This document shows positions 1-9,149 of a stretch of 64,000 bases of DNA, piece after piece (the stretch's first letter is position 1; the number at the start of each line of letters is the position of its first letter). The stretch lies in NCBI RefSeq assembly GCF_000425145.1, contig NZ_KE384314.1:1-64000 (forward strand), written 5' to 3'. The stretch comes from Pedobacter glucosidilyticus DSM 23534 (GTDB taxonomy: Bacteria; Bacteroidota; Bacteroidia; Sphingobacteriales; Sphingobacteriaceae). The notes under the pieces were generated by a model. It did not search any database, was not told the origin of the DNA, and worked only from the letters and a program-made list of their open reading frames with translations. A program made the translations under genes and the position numbers.

Positions 1-170
1 AAACATCTTGAAGTGTTAAACGATTGATAATACCATTTTCTACTTGTCAATAATGCTGTCACTCTTTCTTTTTCAGATTGCTTGATTTTTTCATAATTAT
101 TGTTGTTTGATTTTAGTTACGAAAATTTAAAGGTTTGATAGTTTTCTTCTTATCGTTTATGATTATTCTT

Positions 171-2237
171 TTATCTCTTCACAATTTTCTTAACTACGCT
201 ATCCATATTACCTTTAAGTTTTAGGATATAGATATCAGAAACATAATTAGAAATATCTACAGTGATACTTTGTTGCGCTTTGTTTAAAACAAGACTTTGC
301 AAAATTTTTCCGTTAGCATCTCCTATTTCTAAAGTATGATAAGCTCCAGCATTAAATCGGATATTCACCACATCTTTAACCGGATTTGGAAAAAGCTGAA
401 CATCCGAAGTGGAAAGCTTAAAGCTGACTGTTTTAATACCTAAATCGGTAGTTTTATTGTCTAAATCAACCTGTAGCAATTGGTAGTAATTTATTCCGTT
501 AGCAGGTTGGTAATCTATATAATTATAAGATGCTCCGTTAGCAGATTTTGTATTTATGATAGCAAGATTATCAAAGTTAACACCGTTGGTACTTCTTTTT
601 ACCATAAAATGGCTATTGTTATTTTCGCTGGAAGTTTGCCAATTTAGTATAGCCGAATTATTTTGTGCTTTTGCTGTAAATGATTTTAAGCTAACAGGCA
701 GGGTATTAACATTGTATAAATTTGTAACCTCTGCTGCTGACAAAGCCCTATTATATATTTTAAGGTCGTCCATAGCGCCATTAAAATCGCTACCTAACCT
801 AAAGGTACTCAATTGCGTATTTAAAGTTTGGACTGGGGTTAGAACTCTTATTAACACATTATTTACGTATATTTTTACTTCACCACTTTGTAAGGTTACT
901 ACTAAATGGTACCAATTATTTAAAGAGGAAGTAAAATTGGTAGCTACATCATTAGTATTTGCCTGAAAAATGAGAGATTTACCAACGGTACCATCTTTTT
1001 CTAAGTACATACCAAATGTTTGATTAGCGTTATTAGATCCATAAGAGAATATATTGTAAAAACCAGCAGAAACAAAACTGCTAATGTTATACCAAACAGA
1101 AATTGTCCTGTCAGCATTACCAACAGGTAAATTAGGGATGGTTGCAGTACGCTCACCCACGCTGGCAACAGCTTTTAACTCATTATTTCTATCTAAAGAA
1201 TAACTACCGGTGTTGTTAAATTGCATAGTTCCGCTAATATCTCTTAATGTGCTTTCAAAAGGAAAATTAGCAACAACATCGGCAGATGAAGTAGTAAAAC
1301 TATAAATTTCTGATTGCGATGTAGCAAATGAGTTGGTAGCTTCTAACTGATAATAGTAGGTAGTATTAGGACTTAAACCAGTAAGCGTTTTTAACCCACT
1401 TATTGGTGGCACACCAGTAAGCAATGAGGTACTGGCAGTTAAAGCAGTTGGCGAAGTACCAAATCTAATTAATGAACCAGTAATATTTGCGCCATTGCTA
1501 ATAGTAAAATCTATATCGACTTCATTAATACGTAAACTCCTTGGGCTGATATTAGAAAAAACCGGAGGATTGTTATTAAACATATCTGCTATTTGATTCG
1601 TCGTCAAGGCATAATCGTAAATTTTTAAATCGTCTATTGCTCCAGTAAAATTTCCACCAATTGTAAAATTACCCGCCGTGGTATTGATTAACGTACGAAC
1701 TATATTCATTCTTAAAACATTGTTAATGTATACTTTAACCACTTCGTTGTCATAACTCACTACTAAATGATACCATTGGTTTAAATTTGTAGTAACAGAG
1801 TTTACAGTATTATCATAAGCAAATCCTTGGTGTACAATACCATCCAACCCATTTAAATAAAAACCAAATTTTTGATATTGTAAGTTTTGGCCATAAGCAA
1901 ATAAAGCCGGAAAAGGGGTCCCGTTATTAATATTCGTTATCCTAAACCATAACGAGACAGACCTGTTTGCTTTACCTAGCGGAATACCTGTTATAGCTGC
2001 AATCCGCTCAGTAAAATTCATACTAAGTGCTTTATTAGATTCATTATTTCTGTTAGTGGTATAGCTTGCTGTACCACTAAATGGAGTATTGTCAGAACTA
2101 TTATTTAAAGTTCCATCAAAAGTGTATTCAACCACTGGCGCTTGGGCATTGGCACTGTGGTTTAAAATGTGTAAGAAAAAGATCATTACGGTAATTAATA
2201 CTATGTAATGAAAGCGATTAGATAAAAATTTCTTCAT
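171..2237 (-). CDS. Secreted protein with two LamG-like domains, an FnIII domain and a T9SS sorting domain
   Basis: The protein has 688 residues and a signal peptide ending near residue 32 (HSANAQ). It then reads as a concanavalin/LamG-type jelly-roll (about 36-222, ending in IYDYALTTNQIADMF), a fibronectin III-like segment (about 228-318, with TYYYQLEATN) and a second LamG domain (about 324-512, ending IYNRALSAAEV). A T9SS-associated linker follows, and then a C-terminal sorting domain from about 612 beginning LFPNPVKD and ending KKIVKR. The two LamG copies look like an internal duplication. LamG domains usually bind glycans or protein ligands; I see no catalytic domain, so the role is probably a surface or secreted adhesin or binding protein (inference). 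It diverges from the histidine kinase gene across a 373 bp gap. Confidence 0.85.
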   Translation of the reverse strand: MKKFLSNRFHYIVLITVMIFFLHILNHSANAQAPVVEYTFDGTLNNSSDNTPFSGTASYTTNRNNESNKALSMNFTERIAAITGIPLGKANRSVSLWFRITNINNGTPFPALFAYGQNLQYQKFGFYLNGLDGIVHQGFAYDNTVNSVTTNLNQWYHLVVSYDNEVVKVYINNVLRMNIVRTLINTTAGNFTIGGNFTGAIDDLKIYDYALTTNQIADMFNNNPPVFSNISPRSLRINEVDIDFTISNGANITGSLIRFGTSPTALTASTSLLTGVPPISGLKTLTGLSPNTTYYYQLEATNSFATSQSEIYSFTTSSADVVANFPFESTLRDISGTMQFNNTGSYSLDRNNELKAVASVGERTATIPNLPVGNADRTISVWYNISSFVSAGFYNIFSYGSNNANQTFGMYLEKDGTVGKSLIFQANTNDVATNFTSSLNNWYHLVVTLQSGEVKIYVNNVLIRVLTPVQTLNTQLSTFRLGSDFNGAMDDLKIYNRALSAAEVTNLYNVNTLPVSLKSFTAKAQNNSAILNWQTSSENNNSHFMVKRSTNGVNFDNLAIINTKSANGASYNYIDYQPANGINYYQLLQVDLDNKTTDLGIKTVSFKLSTSDVQLFPNPVKDVVNIRFNAGAYHTLEIGDANGKILQSLVLNKAQQSITVDISNYVSDIYILKLKGNMDSVVKKIVKR

Positions 2238-2610
2238 AATTCTAATTTTAAGTATATATTAATTTTGTTAATTACAATTGTTTAAAGAATAACTCTGACA
2301 TATCATGAAAAACTTTAAAATGTAAAGGTTTTTATTACAAATCAAAAGTGTTACACCCAGCAACAAAAATACAGTGATAACTACTAACTTTACCTACCCA
2401 AAACGGGTAGGTAAATTTTATTTAGACATTAACTTTTCAAAAGCTTATAAAGATTTATATCGGGAAATTTAATCAATAGGCTTGATGAGCTTAACATAAT
2501 TTTATAACTCAACTATTATTTAACCCTATTATAACTTATCACTTAAACTTAACATGTTTTTATAAGCTGAGTTATTTCATTATTATTGATGAAAAATTAG
2601 CAGTAAAAAC
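2238..2610. other. Divergent intergenic region without a gene
   Basis: This 373 bp AT-rich gap separates the start of the LamG protein gene from the start of the histidine kinase gene. It must carry both promoters, but no clear TAnnTTTG box stands out. The only strong structure is the perfect inverted repeat at 2389-2415, described separately. I see no small ORF or RNA gene in it. Confidence 0.5.
2389..2415. repeat. Perfect 11-bp inverted repeat with a 5-nt spacer
   Basis: TTTACCTACCC is separated by AAAAC from GGGTAGGTAAA, so the arms match perfectly. It lies roughly midway between two divergent genes, about 150 bp upstream of the LamG protein gene and 195 bp upstream of the kinase gene. 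There is no T-run typical of an intrinsic terminator, and neither gene ends here. A dimeric transcription factor site is therefore the likelier reading (inference); a cruciform or RNA hairpin is the alternative. Confidence 0.5.
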
Positions 2611-4434
2611 ATGCCTTTTTGTTGGATCATCAGGTTTTTTATCATAAGCTTTTTTTGCATTGGGCTTCAATTGACCAGCAATGCCCAATATACTATCCAT
2701 ACCCACAAGCTTTACCTAAAAAAATCAATTGCCTTTAAGCTTGCGAAGGATGCTGCTACTATTACCATCCACAATTTTAATGATTACCAAACATCCGTTT
2801 ATGTAAGAATTGGCACTATAAATTTAGCTAAATATCATTCTATCGATGTTTTTAGAAATTTGCCAGGTCTAAATTATAGCATCACTTTAAGTAGCAAAAC
2901 GGGGAGTTTTAAAAATGGCCCTTTAATACCTCTAAGTGATAGAGTTGAGCATCCATACTTAAACACTTTTAAGCTTGAAATACCTCCTAAAAGTTCTTTA
3001 AATTATAAATTACGTATTGATAATAAATCTTTAAAAGAAATTGATGGCGAAATTATCTTTTTATCTGCAGATGCCTGGCAAACTTTAAAATCTGGAGAAG
3101 AACAAAATACTCAGGTAAGTCTATACTTCTCATTACTGTTTTTGGGGAATTTAATTATCATGATTTTATTTAGCACCTTGATATTTTTAGAAAATAAGGT
3201 TAAGGATTTTCTATATTACGCTTGCTATCTCATTTTTGTAATGGTTTTTAGCATCATTGCAGATTTTCCTATCAAATACCATAATTTATTTATTTGGCAA
3301 TATCCAGAGATAGCTATCAACAGTAAAGAAACTTTGGTATATGGTTATCTGATTTTTTATCATCTTTTTCTGATGCAATTTTTATCGTTAAAAGAGCATC
3401 TAAGAAAAATTTATCATGGGTTAAAACTGCTTAATTACATTTTTATGGTATTTATGGCTGTTAATATTTTAACTCTTTTCTTTTCTGACTTACCATTACA
3501 AAATACACTTTATAAGTTTAACACTATTATTTTATTTGCTGTAATACCTTATTATGGTTTTGTGATTTATAAACTCTTTAAAAACCGACATATCAAATTT
3601 TACAAATACATTTTATGGGGTATTTTATTCTTTTATCTGGGAAATATTGCAGGTACTTTAAACCAAATATTTGAGTGGAATTTTGGAGGATTATTTCCTA
3701 ATAATTATACCCAACTAGGTACTTTTTTAGAGCTTTGCTTTTTCTCTCTCGGGTTAGGTGGAAAAATGATTGATGAAAGCAGGGAAAAACTAAGATTTCA
3801 GAAAAAAGTACTTGAAGTGCAAATGATGGCATTACAAACACAAATGAATCCTCATTTTACTTTTAATTGCCTTAACGCCATCAGAAATTTGGTGATGCAA
3901 CAACAAACAGAAATGGCATCGTCTTATTTATTAAAATTCTCTAAACTTTTACGCCTCACACTGGAAAACTCTATACATAAAGAAGTAAGCCTAGCTGATA
4001 AAATGGAGTACTTAAATATGTATTTAAATATGGAGCAATTAAGGTTTGGAGACTCCTTACAGTTTAATATTACTAAAGATTTATTAAACGATGCTGAAAC
4101 TATATTTTTACCCCCTATGTTGGTACAACCCTTTGTAGAAAATGCTATTAAGCATGCTTTTAATCATCAAGCGATTGTAAAGGAAATCAAAATATCATTT
4201 AAAGAAACTGAAAAAGATTTAAGTGTAACTATTGAAGATAATGGAATTGGTATTTTACATCATCAAAACCAACAGAAAAATCATGTTTCAAGAGCAACAG
4301 AAATTACTAAAAATTACCTCCAACAATGGAATGCGCTTTATCAACAACAAATACATTTAGAAATCATAGATAAAAGCTATTTAAACTCTGTAGAAAAGGG
4401 CACATTGGTTGTCATAAAAATCATCAAAGATTAA
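2611..4434 (+). CDS. LytS-type sensor histidine kinase with 7TM region
   Basis: This 607-residue inner-membrane sensor kinase begins with a signal peptide (to about residue 26, TSNAQ). A periplasmic domain of the 7TMR-DISM extracellular type (about 27-165) and seven or eight hydrophobic segments (about 168-385) follow. The kinase core is of the His_kinase/LytS family: the H-box MNPHFTFN puts the phosphoacceptor at His415, the N-box is QPFVENAIKHAF (Asn511), and the ATP-lid G-box is EDNGIGI (542-548). The family autophosphorylates and passes phosphate to a LytTR regulator. The gene for such a regulator lies immediately downstream but convergent, with the stop codons abutting. The ligand is unknown. 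Confidence 0.9.
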   Translation: MPFCWIIRFFIISFFCIGLQLTSNAQYTIHTHKLYLKKSIAFKLAKDAATITIHNFNDYQTSVYVRIGTINLAKYHSIDVFRNLPGLNYSITLSSKTGSFKNGPLIPLSDRVEHPYLNTFKLEIPPKSSLNYKLRIDNKSLKEIDGEIIFLSADAWQTLKSGEEQNTQVSLYFSLLFLGNLIIMILFSTLIFLENKVKDFLYYACYLIFVMVFSIIADFPIKYHNLFIWQYPEIAINSKETLVYGYLIFYHLFLMQFLSLKEHLRKIYHGLKLLNYIFMVFMAVNILTLFFSDLPLQNTLYKFNTIILFAVIPYYGFVIYKLFKNRHIKFYKYILWGILFFYLGNIAGTLNQIFEWNFGGLFPNNYTQLGTFLELCFFSLGLGGKMIDESREKLRFQKKVLEVQMMALQTQMNPHFTFNCLNAIRNLVMQQQTEMASSYLLKFSKLLRLTLENSIHKEVSLADKMEYLNMYLNMEQLRFGDSLQFNITKDLLNDAETIFLPPMLVQPFVENAIKHAFNHQAIVKEIKISFKETEKDLSVTIEDNGIGILHHQNQQKNHVSRATEITKNYLQQWNALYQQQIHLEIIDKSYLNSVEKGTLVVIKIIKD

Positions 4435-5193
4435 TTATTTACGCTCTATTTGGTTAAACAATGCCATTACTTTATCCTTATGCGCTTTAGAAACGCTTAT
4501 TTCTTCACCATCTTGCATCATTACATAACCACCATCATGCCTGATAAATTTTCTTAGGTAAGCCGGGTTAATCAGATGAGATTGATGTATACGCACAAAA
4601 CCATGAAAAGCCAATAAACTTTCTACCTCTTTTAAAGTGCGACAAATTAAAATTTTCTCTTGGTTAGATAGATAAAAATAGGTGTAATTACTATCAGATT
4701 GGCAACGCACAATTTCTGAAGCTTTAATAAACTCCAATCCATCGGCTGTTGGCAATGCTATTTTTGAGTATTGTGTATCAGATTTATGATAATGATTTAA
4801 AAACAGCTTATACTGCTCTGTATCAATAGGTTTGGATGTCTTTTTCTCCCACAACTGAATACTTTTTAAAAGCTCAGCCTCATCAATAGGTTTAAGTAAA
4901 TAACTGATAGCACTGTATTGAAATGCCTTGATAGCAAATTGATTATATGCAGTGGTAAAAATTACGTCAAAATGGGGTTCTGTAACTTGCTCTAAAACAT
5001 CAAAACCAGATAAACCAGGCATATCAATATCCAAAAATAAAATGTCAAACTTTTGGCTTTTAATAAAAGGTAATGCTTGTATCGGATGATTAAAAGATGC
5101 AACCACCTGAATGGGTTTATCAAGTTGTTTAAGTTGTGTACTTAAAGAATCTAATCCGTGTTGCTCATCATCTAAAAGTACTGCTTTAATCAT
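4435..5193 (-). CDS. LytTR-family response regulator
   Basis: The protein has 252 residues: an N-terminal receiver domain (1-120) and a C-terminal LytTR DNA-binding domain (about 145-250). Receiver landmarks are the acidic pair Asp8-Asp9, phosphoacceptor Asp55 in FLDIDMPG, Thr80 and Lys101 in LLKP. The LytTR part shows the FVRIHQSHLINPAYL segment typical of the fold. It is the obvious partner of the kinase encoded convergently next to it: the two stop codons are adjacent with no gap, whereas such pairs are normally co-directional. The AGREL-style acidic patch of AgrA is absent. DNA targets are unknown. Confidence 0.92.
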   Translation of the reverse strand: MIKAVLLDDEQHGLDSLSTQLKQLDKPIQVVASFNHPIQALPFIKSQKFDILFLDIDMPGLSGFDVLEQVTEPHFDVIFTTAYNQFAIKAFQYSAISYLLKPIDEAELLKSIQLWEKKTSKPIDTEQYKLFLNHYHKSDTQYSKIALPTADGLEFIKASEIVRCQSDSNYTYFYLSNQEKILICRTLKEVESLLAFHGFVRIHQSHLINPAYLRKFIRHDGGYVMMQDGEEISVSKAHKDKVMALFNQIERK

Positions 5194-5335
5194 TTGATAT
5201 TATTTAAATTCTTACTCAAGTGGTTTAAATCTATAGCATATTAACGCAAATACTCATTAACAGGTTTTCTAATATACAAACATATTTAATTTGGATGAAT
5301 AATTATGTTTTTTGGACTTAAAGCCCTTAATAACC

Positions 5336-6625
5336 ATGAGAATCTTATTTATTCTTAGTTCTTTTATCATCATCAACCTATTTGCTCATGCACAAGAGTC
5401 TTTAAAAGATAAGCTTAAAAGAAAACTGGCAGAAGCAAAAGAACGCACTACAGACCAAACCATAGATAAAATTATTGGTAAAGGAGAGCAAAAAGTAGAT
5501 CAGGAAATTGATGAGGCTATAGATGGAAAGCCAAAATCAACCAAAAAAAGTACAGCTACAACAGAAAACGACGTTCAGAAAACAGCAGAAACAGCTGCAA
5601 ATGCAAGTACCATGAAACTTTCTGCAAGCTCTAAATTTGATTTTATTTCTGGAGAGAAAATCATTGGTTTTGAAGATTTTAAAGAAGATGCTATAGGAGA
5701 TTTCCCTGCAAAATGGAATACCAATAGTAGCGGAGAGCTGGTTAGTGTTACTGCCGGAACTGGCAAATGGTTAAAATTTGGACAAAAAGGGATTTTTTAT
5801 CCAGAATACATTAATGCGCTACCAGAAAATTTTACTATTGAGTTTGATATGCTCGTATCTGATGATTTATCAGCTATGCAATCAGGATTAAAAGTAATTT
5901 TTCCTTCTTTACAAGATAGAAATCTAACTTTTGACCAGTATTTTACAGATAAAGTATCGGTATCTTTAGATATACATCCAGACCAAAGTAATGCTGGTAC
6001 ATCAAACATTTTTGTTATAGACAACAATGGGCAAAACATCCTTAACAATGATGCAAAATTCGCTTATTTATCCTCAAAAGTAAATCGCGTTTCTATTTGG
6101 AGACAAAAAAGCAGATTAAGGGTCTACATCAATGAAAGTAAAGTTTGGGATTTACCTAGAGCTTTCATTCCAAACATCAATTATTCCATCTTATTTGCTA
6201 CCAATATTTTTGAGGGCGCAGCATTTTTAAACAATCTTAAAGTTGCAGTAGGTGCGCCAGACACCAGAAATAAATTGATTACCGATGGAAAATTAGTTAC
6301 CAGAGGTATTTTGTTTGATGTTAACTCGGCACAAATAAGACCAGAATCTGGTGGGATACTTAAAGAAATAGCTAATGTATTGCAAGAAAACCCAACCGTA
6401 AAAATAAAAATTGTTGGCCATACAGATAATGATGGCGTTGCAACCGCAAATTTAGAATTATCTAAAAAAAGAGCAGAAGCAGTAAAAACCACCCTCAGCA
6501 GCATTTATAACATTGAAGCAAACCGCATGCAAACCGATGGTAAAGGCGCAGCAGAACCATCAGAACCAAACACAAGTACTCAGGCTAAAGCCAACAACCG
6601 ACGTGTAGAATTTATTAAACTTTAA
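5336..6625 (+). CDS. OmpA-family outer-membrane or periplasmic protein with central jelly-roll region
   Basis: I place the start at the ATG at 5336. The frame is open from a TTG at 5312, but the signal peptide (MRILFILSSF to FAHAQ) begins at the ATG. A charged helical linker rich in Lys and Glu follows, then a central beta-rich region (about 100-300, with FTIEFDMLVSDD) resembling a LamG/concanavalin fold. The C-terminus is an OmpA_C peptidoglycan-binding domain with ILFDVNSAQIRPES, IKIVGHTDNDG, LSKKRAEAVK and NNRRVEF. OmpA_C domains anchor the outer membrane to peptidoglycan. The next gene starts 10 bp downstream, so the two are probably co-transcribed. Confidence 0.85.
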   Translation: MRILFILSSFIIINLFAHAQESLKDKLKRKLAEAKERTTDQTIDKIIGKGEQKVDQEIDEAIDGKPKSTKKSTATTENDVQKTAETAANASTMKLSASSKFDFISGEKIIGFEDFKEDAIGDFPAKWNTNSSGELVSVTAGTGKWLKFGQKGIFYPEYINALPENFTIEFDMLVSDDLSAMQSGLKVIFPSLQDRNLTFDQYFTDKVSVSLDIHPDQSNAGTSNIFVIDNNGQNILNNDAKFAYLSSKVNRVSIWRQKSRLRVYINESKVWDLPRAFIPNINYSILFATNIFEGAAFLNNLKVAVGAPDTRNKLITDGKLVTRGILFDVNSAQIRPESGGILKEIANVLQENPTVKIKIVGHTDNDGVATANLELSKKRAEAVKTTLSSIYNIEANRMQTDGKGAAEPSEPNTSTQAKANNRRVEFIKL

Positions 6626-6634
6626 ATACTTAAG

Positions 6635-9022
6635 ATGAAAAAACGATTACTTAGCATCCTTATTATATTTTATGGCTTTGTTTTGCCATTACAAGCACAG
6701 CCTTTTATACAAATTAATAAAATGGTTGATATACCGGTTAACCAAAGAACAGAGCAAAGATTTTTGGGCTCTTCTGTAGCACTGTCCCAAACGGATGTTA
6801 TTACCGGTACATTAGGACAACCCCTTCGCCAATTGGTATTTGGCGACCCTCGTGTATCACCTGCCTATATTGCATCATTAGATGATTTAGGCGAAGCAGA
6901 TAATCAAAAAATTATAGACAGAAATAGACCAAACTTAGGTACCAGCACTGGATTTGGTACTAGCGTAGCTATAGATGGTAATTTTGCAATAGTTGGAGAA
7001 CCGTTTTACTTTGATGCTACCACAGGACAAACTGCTGATGGATTAGGAGCAGCAGTTATTTTTGAAAAAGTTGCCGAGACTTGGGTATTTAAGCAGCGTA
7101 TATTGGCATCAGACGGTGTAAATTTAGATTATTTTGGTACCAGCGTAGCTATTTCTGGAGATTATGCTTTTGTTGGGACAGATGTTAATCCGGCTTTAAG
7201 TACAAGAAATCCAAAACATGGTGGCGTTTATATCTTTAAAAAAGATGGTAACGGAAACTGGAACCAGATTCAAAAACTATCACCTGATGCTATTGTACAA
7301 CAACCTGCTACTTTTGGTCAGAAAATTTCGGTTTCCGGAGACTATCTACTCATATCATCTTACGTTAATGCTTACATTTTTAAAAATAACGGTAGCGACG
7401 TTTGGACAAAACAACAAACCATCAGTGTAACAGCAGTAAATGAATCTACAGAGATAAGCAGCTTAGCGTTAAGTGGAGATTATGCTGTTTTGGGCGTACG
7501 TAACGCTTTAAGAGATGCTTCTGGTGCGAATTTATTATTTGACGCTGGAGCAGCTTATATTTTTGAGAAAAATAATGCAGAGAGCTGGATCTATAAGCAA
7601 AAGATTATTGCAAGCGATAGAAGAGCTAATGACTATTTTGGTACTTCAGTAGCTTTATCAGGCAATAAACTAGTTATAGGAGCAGAAGGCGGAGACTACG
7701 AAGGAGAAAGCGCTAATTTTTCTGACGGAGCTGGTGCTGCTTATGTTTTTGAAAGAAATAATAGTGCTACTTGGGTTCAAACTCAAAAACTGGTAGCCGG
7801 TGATAGAAATGGTAGTGCAAGATTTGGAACAAGCGTAGCTATTAAAGGTGATTATATTGCCGTTGGTGCTTCACAATCATCACTAGACCAAAATGGGGTG
7901 AATGCGCAGTATTTTATGGGAGGCACCTATGTTTTTAAGGCTGTAAATTTAACACTTTCAAATGTTGCAAGTGTAGCAAGCGCTGCCATAGGTAGAATAA
8001 GTGATTATTTATTTTTAAGTCCTAATAATGAAGCTATATTAAAATTGGGTGTTAATGGTGCTGTGCCACTTACTGGTAATTTAACCACTGCAAAGGTGTG
8101 GAATGAAAGTACCGTACCTACCTTTAATAGTTTACCTTATTTAGCCAGACATTATGAAATAACCCCAACCAATAACATCACTACAAGTACAGGTACAGTA
8201 ACCCTATTTTTTAGTCAGCAAGAATTTCTAGATTTTAACGCACACCCAGCAAAAACAGCAGATTTTCCTCTTTCTCCTTCTGATAACCAAGGGAAAGCAA
8301 ATATCAGAATTGTAAAAATAAGTGGTAGTAGTAACAACGGTACAGGGTTAATGGATTCTTACACTGGCACTACTACCCTGATAGATCCAGATGACGATAA
8401 AATTATCTGGAATGCTAATGCCAACAGGTGGGAAATTACATTTAATGTAACCGGATTTAGTGGTTTCTTTGCAAATACAGCCCCAACAACCTTACCTCTG
8501 GATTTGGTTGCTTTTCATGCAGAAAAAGAAAATAACCATACCTTACTTTCATGGAATACAGCTTCTGAAATTAACACTCAAAAATTTGAAATAGAACGCA
8601 GCATAAACGGTACGGACTTTATTAAGATTGCGGAAAAACAAGCTTTTGGCACTGGAAATAATACTTATAGCTACAGAGATGATTTAAAACAAATTCATCA
8701 GGCAGAGTGGGTTTATTATCAGCTTAAAATGATAGATATTGATGCCAGCTTTACTTATAGCCCGGTAAGAGTAGTACGTTTAAGTTTAAATAACAAGCAA
8801 AATATCAGCTTATATCCTAATCCTGTAGAAAATCAAACAACGCTAGTGGTAGATAAAGCTTATCTAAATACGAAAGCCGTACTGCTAAACAACCAGGGTG
8901 TAAAACTTAACACCTTTATTTTACAGAATGAAATCATGGAAATAAACTGCTCTGGCATGGCTTCTGGCATATATTTTATAAAATTATCAGACGGAAAACA
9001 TATCAAGCTGATTAAAAAATAA
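6635..9022 (+). CDS. Secreted FG-GAP repeat protein with T9SS sorting domain
   Basis: The 795-residue protein starts with a signal peptide (MKKRLLSILI to LQAQ). Up to about residue 440 it carries several FG-GAP-like repeats recognisable by the recurring FGTSVAISGDYAFVG pattern, which would form a beta-propeller. A less conserved region follows, then the T9SS-associated linker (LPLDLVAFHAEKENNHTLLS) and the sorting domain (ISLYPNPVENQT to KHIKLIKK). FG-GAP propellers commonly bind proteins or calcium; no enzymatic motif is visible. It sits 10 bp after the OmpA-like gene and is followed by a strong terminator, so the two probably form one transcript. Confidence 0.85.
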   Translation: MKKRLLSILIIFYGFVLPLQAQPFIQINKMVDIPVNQRTEQRFLGSSVALSQTDVITGTLGQPLRQLVFGDPRVSPAYIASLDDLGEADNQKIIDRNRPNLGTSTGFGTSVAIDGNFAIVGEPFYFDATTGQTADGLGAAVIFEKVAETWVFKQRILASDGVNLDYFGTSVAISGDYAFVGTDVNPALSTRNPKHGGVYIFKKDGNGNWNQIQKLSPDAIVQQPATFGQKISVSGDYLLISSYVNAYIFKNNGSDVWTKQQTISVTAVNESTEISSLALSGDYAVLGVRNALRDASGANLLFDAGAAYIFEKNNAESWIYKQKIIASDRRANDYFGTSVALSGNKLVIGAEGGDYEGESANFSDGAGAAYVFERNNSATWVQTQKLVAGDRNGSARFGTSVAIKGDYIAVGASQSSLDQNGVNAQYFMGGTYVFKAVNLTLSNVASVASAAIGRISDYLFLSPNNEAILKLGVNGAVPLTGNLTTAKVWNESTVPTFNSLPYLARHYEITPTNNITTSTGTVTLFFSQQEFLDFNAHPAKTADFPLSPSDNQGKANIRIVKISGSSNNGTGLMDSYTGTTTLIDPDDDKIIWNANANRWEITFNVTGFSGFFANTAPTTLPLDLVAFHAEKENNHTLLSWNTASEINTQKFEIERSINGTDFIKIAEKQAFGTGNNTYSYRDDLKQIHQAEWVYYQLKMIDIDASFTYSPVRVVRLSLNNKQNISLYPNPVENQTTLVVDKAYLNTKAVLLNNQGVKLNTFILQNEIMEINCSGMASGIYFIKLSDGKHIKLIKK

Positions 9023-9044
9023 AACTTTATTCGCTCTTTAAACG

Positions 9045-9078
9045 AAGACCTCTTCAGCTTTTTGAAGAGGTCTTTTTT
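9045..9078 (+). terminator. Strong intrinsic terminator after the FG-GAP gene
   Basis: A perfect 12-bp stem (AAGACCTCTTCA pairing with TGAAGAGGTCTT) with a 6-nt loop GCTTTT is followed directly by a T-run. It lies 22 bp downstream of the FG-GAP gene stop and ends the OmpA-like/FG-GAP transcript. Confidence 0.93.
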
Positions 9079-9118
9079 ATTTTACATGCTCACATACCTG
9101 ATATATCTTGTATTTTTC

Positions 9119-9126
9119 TATTTTTG
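9119..9126 (+). promoter_or_regulatory. Candidate Bacteroidota -7 box for the YfhO gene
   Basis: TATTTTTG matches the Bacteroidota -7 consensus TAnnTTTG. It lies 23 bp upstream of the chosen ATG at 9150 and just after the preceding terminator, as expected for a new transcript. No well-spaced -33 TTG is evident, so the call is tentative. Confidence 0.45.
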
Positions 9127-9149
9127 ATGTTCAACACTTTATATATAAA

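Noticed and set aside
556-966. 136-codon open frame on the plus strand
   Set aside because: It is antisense to the LamG protein gene and has no recognisable domain or own promoter.
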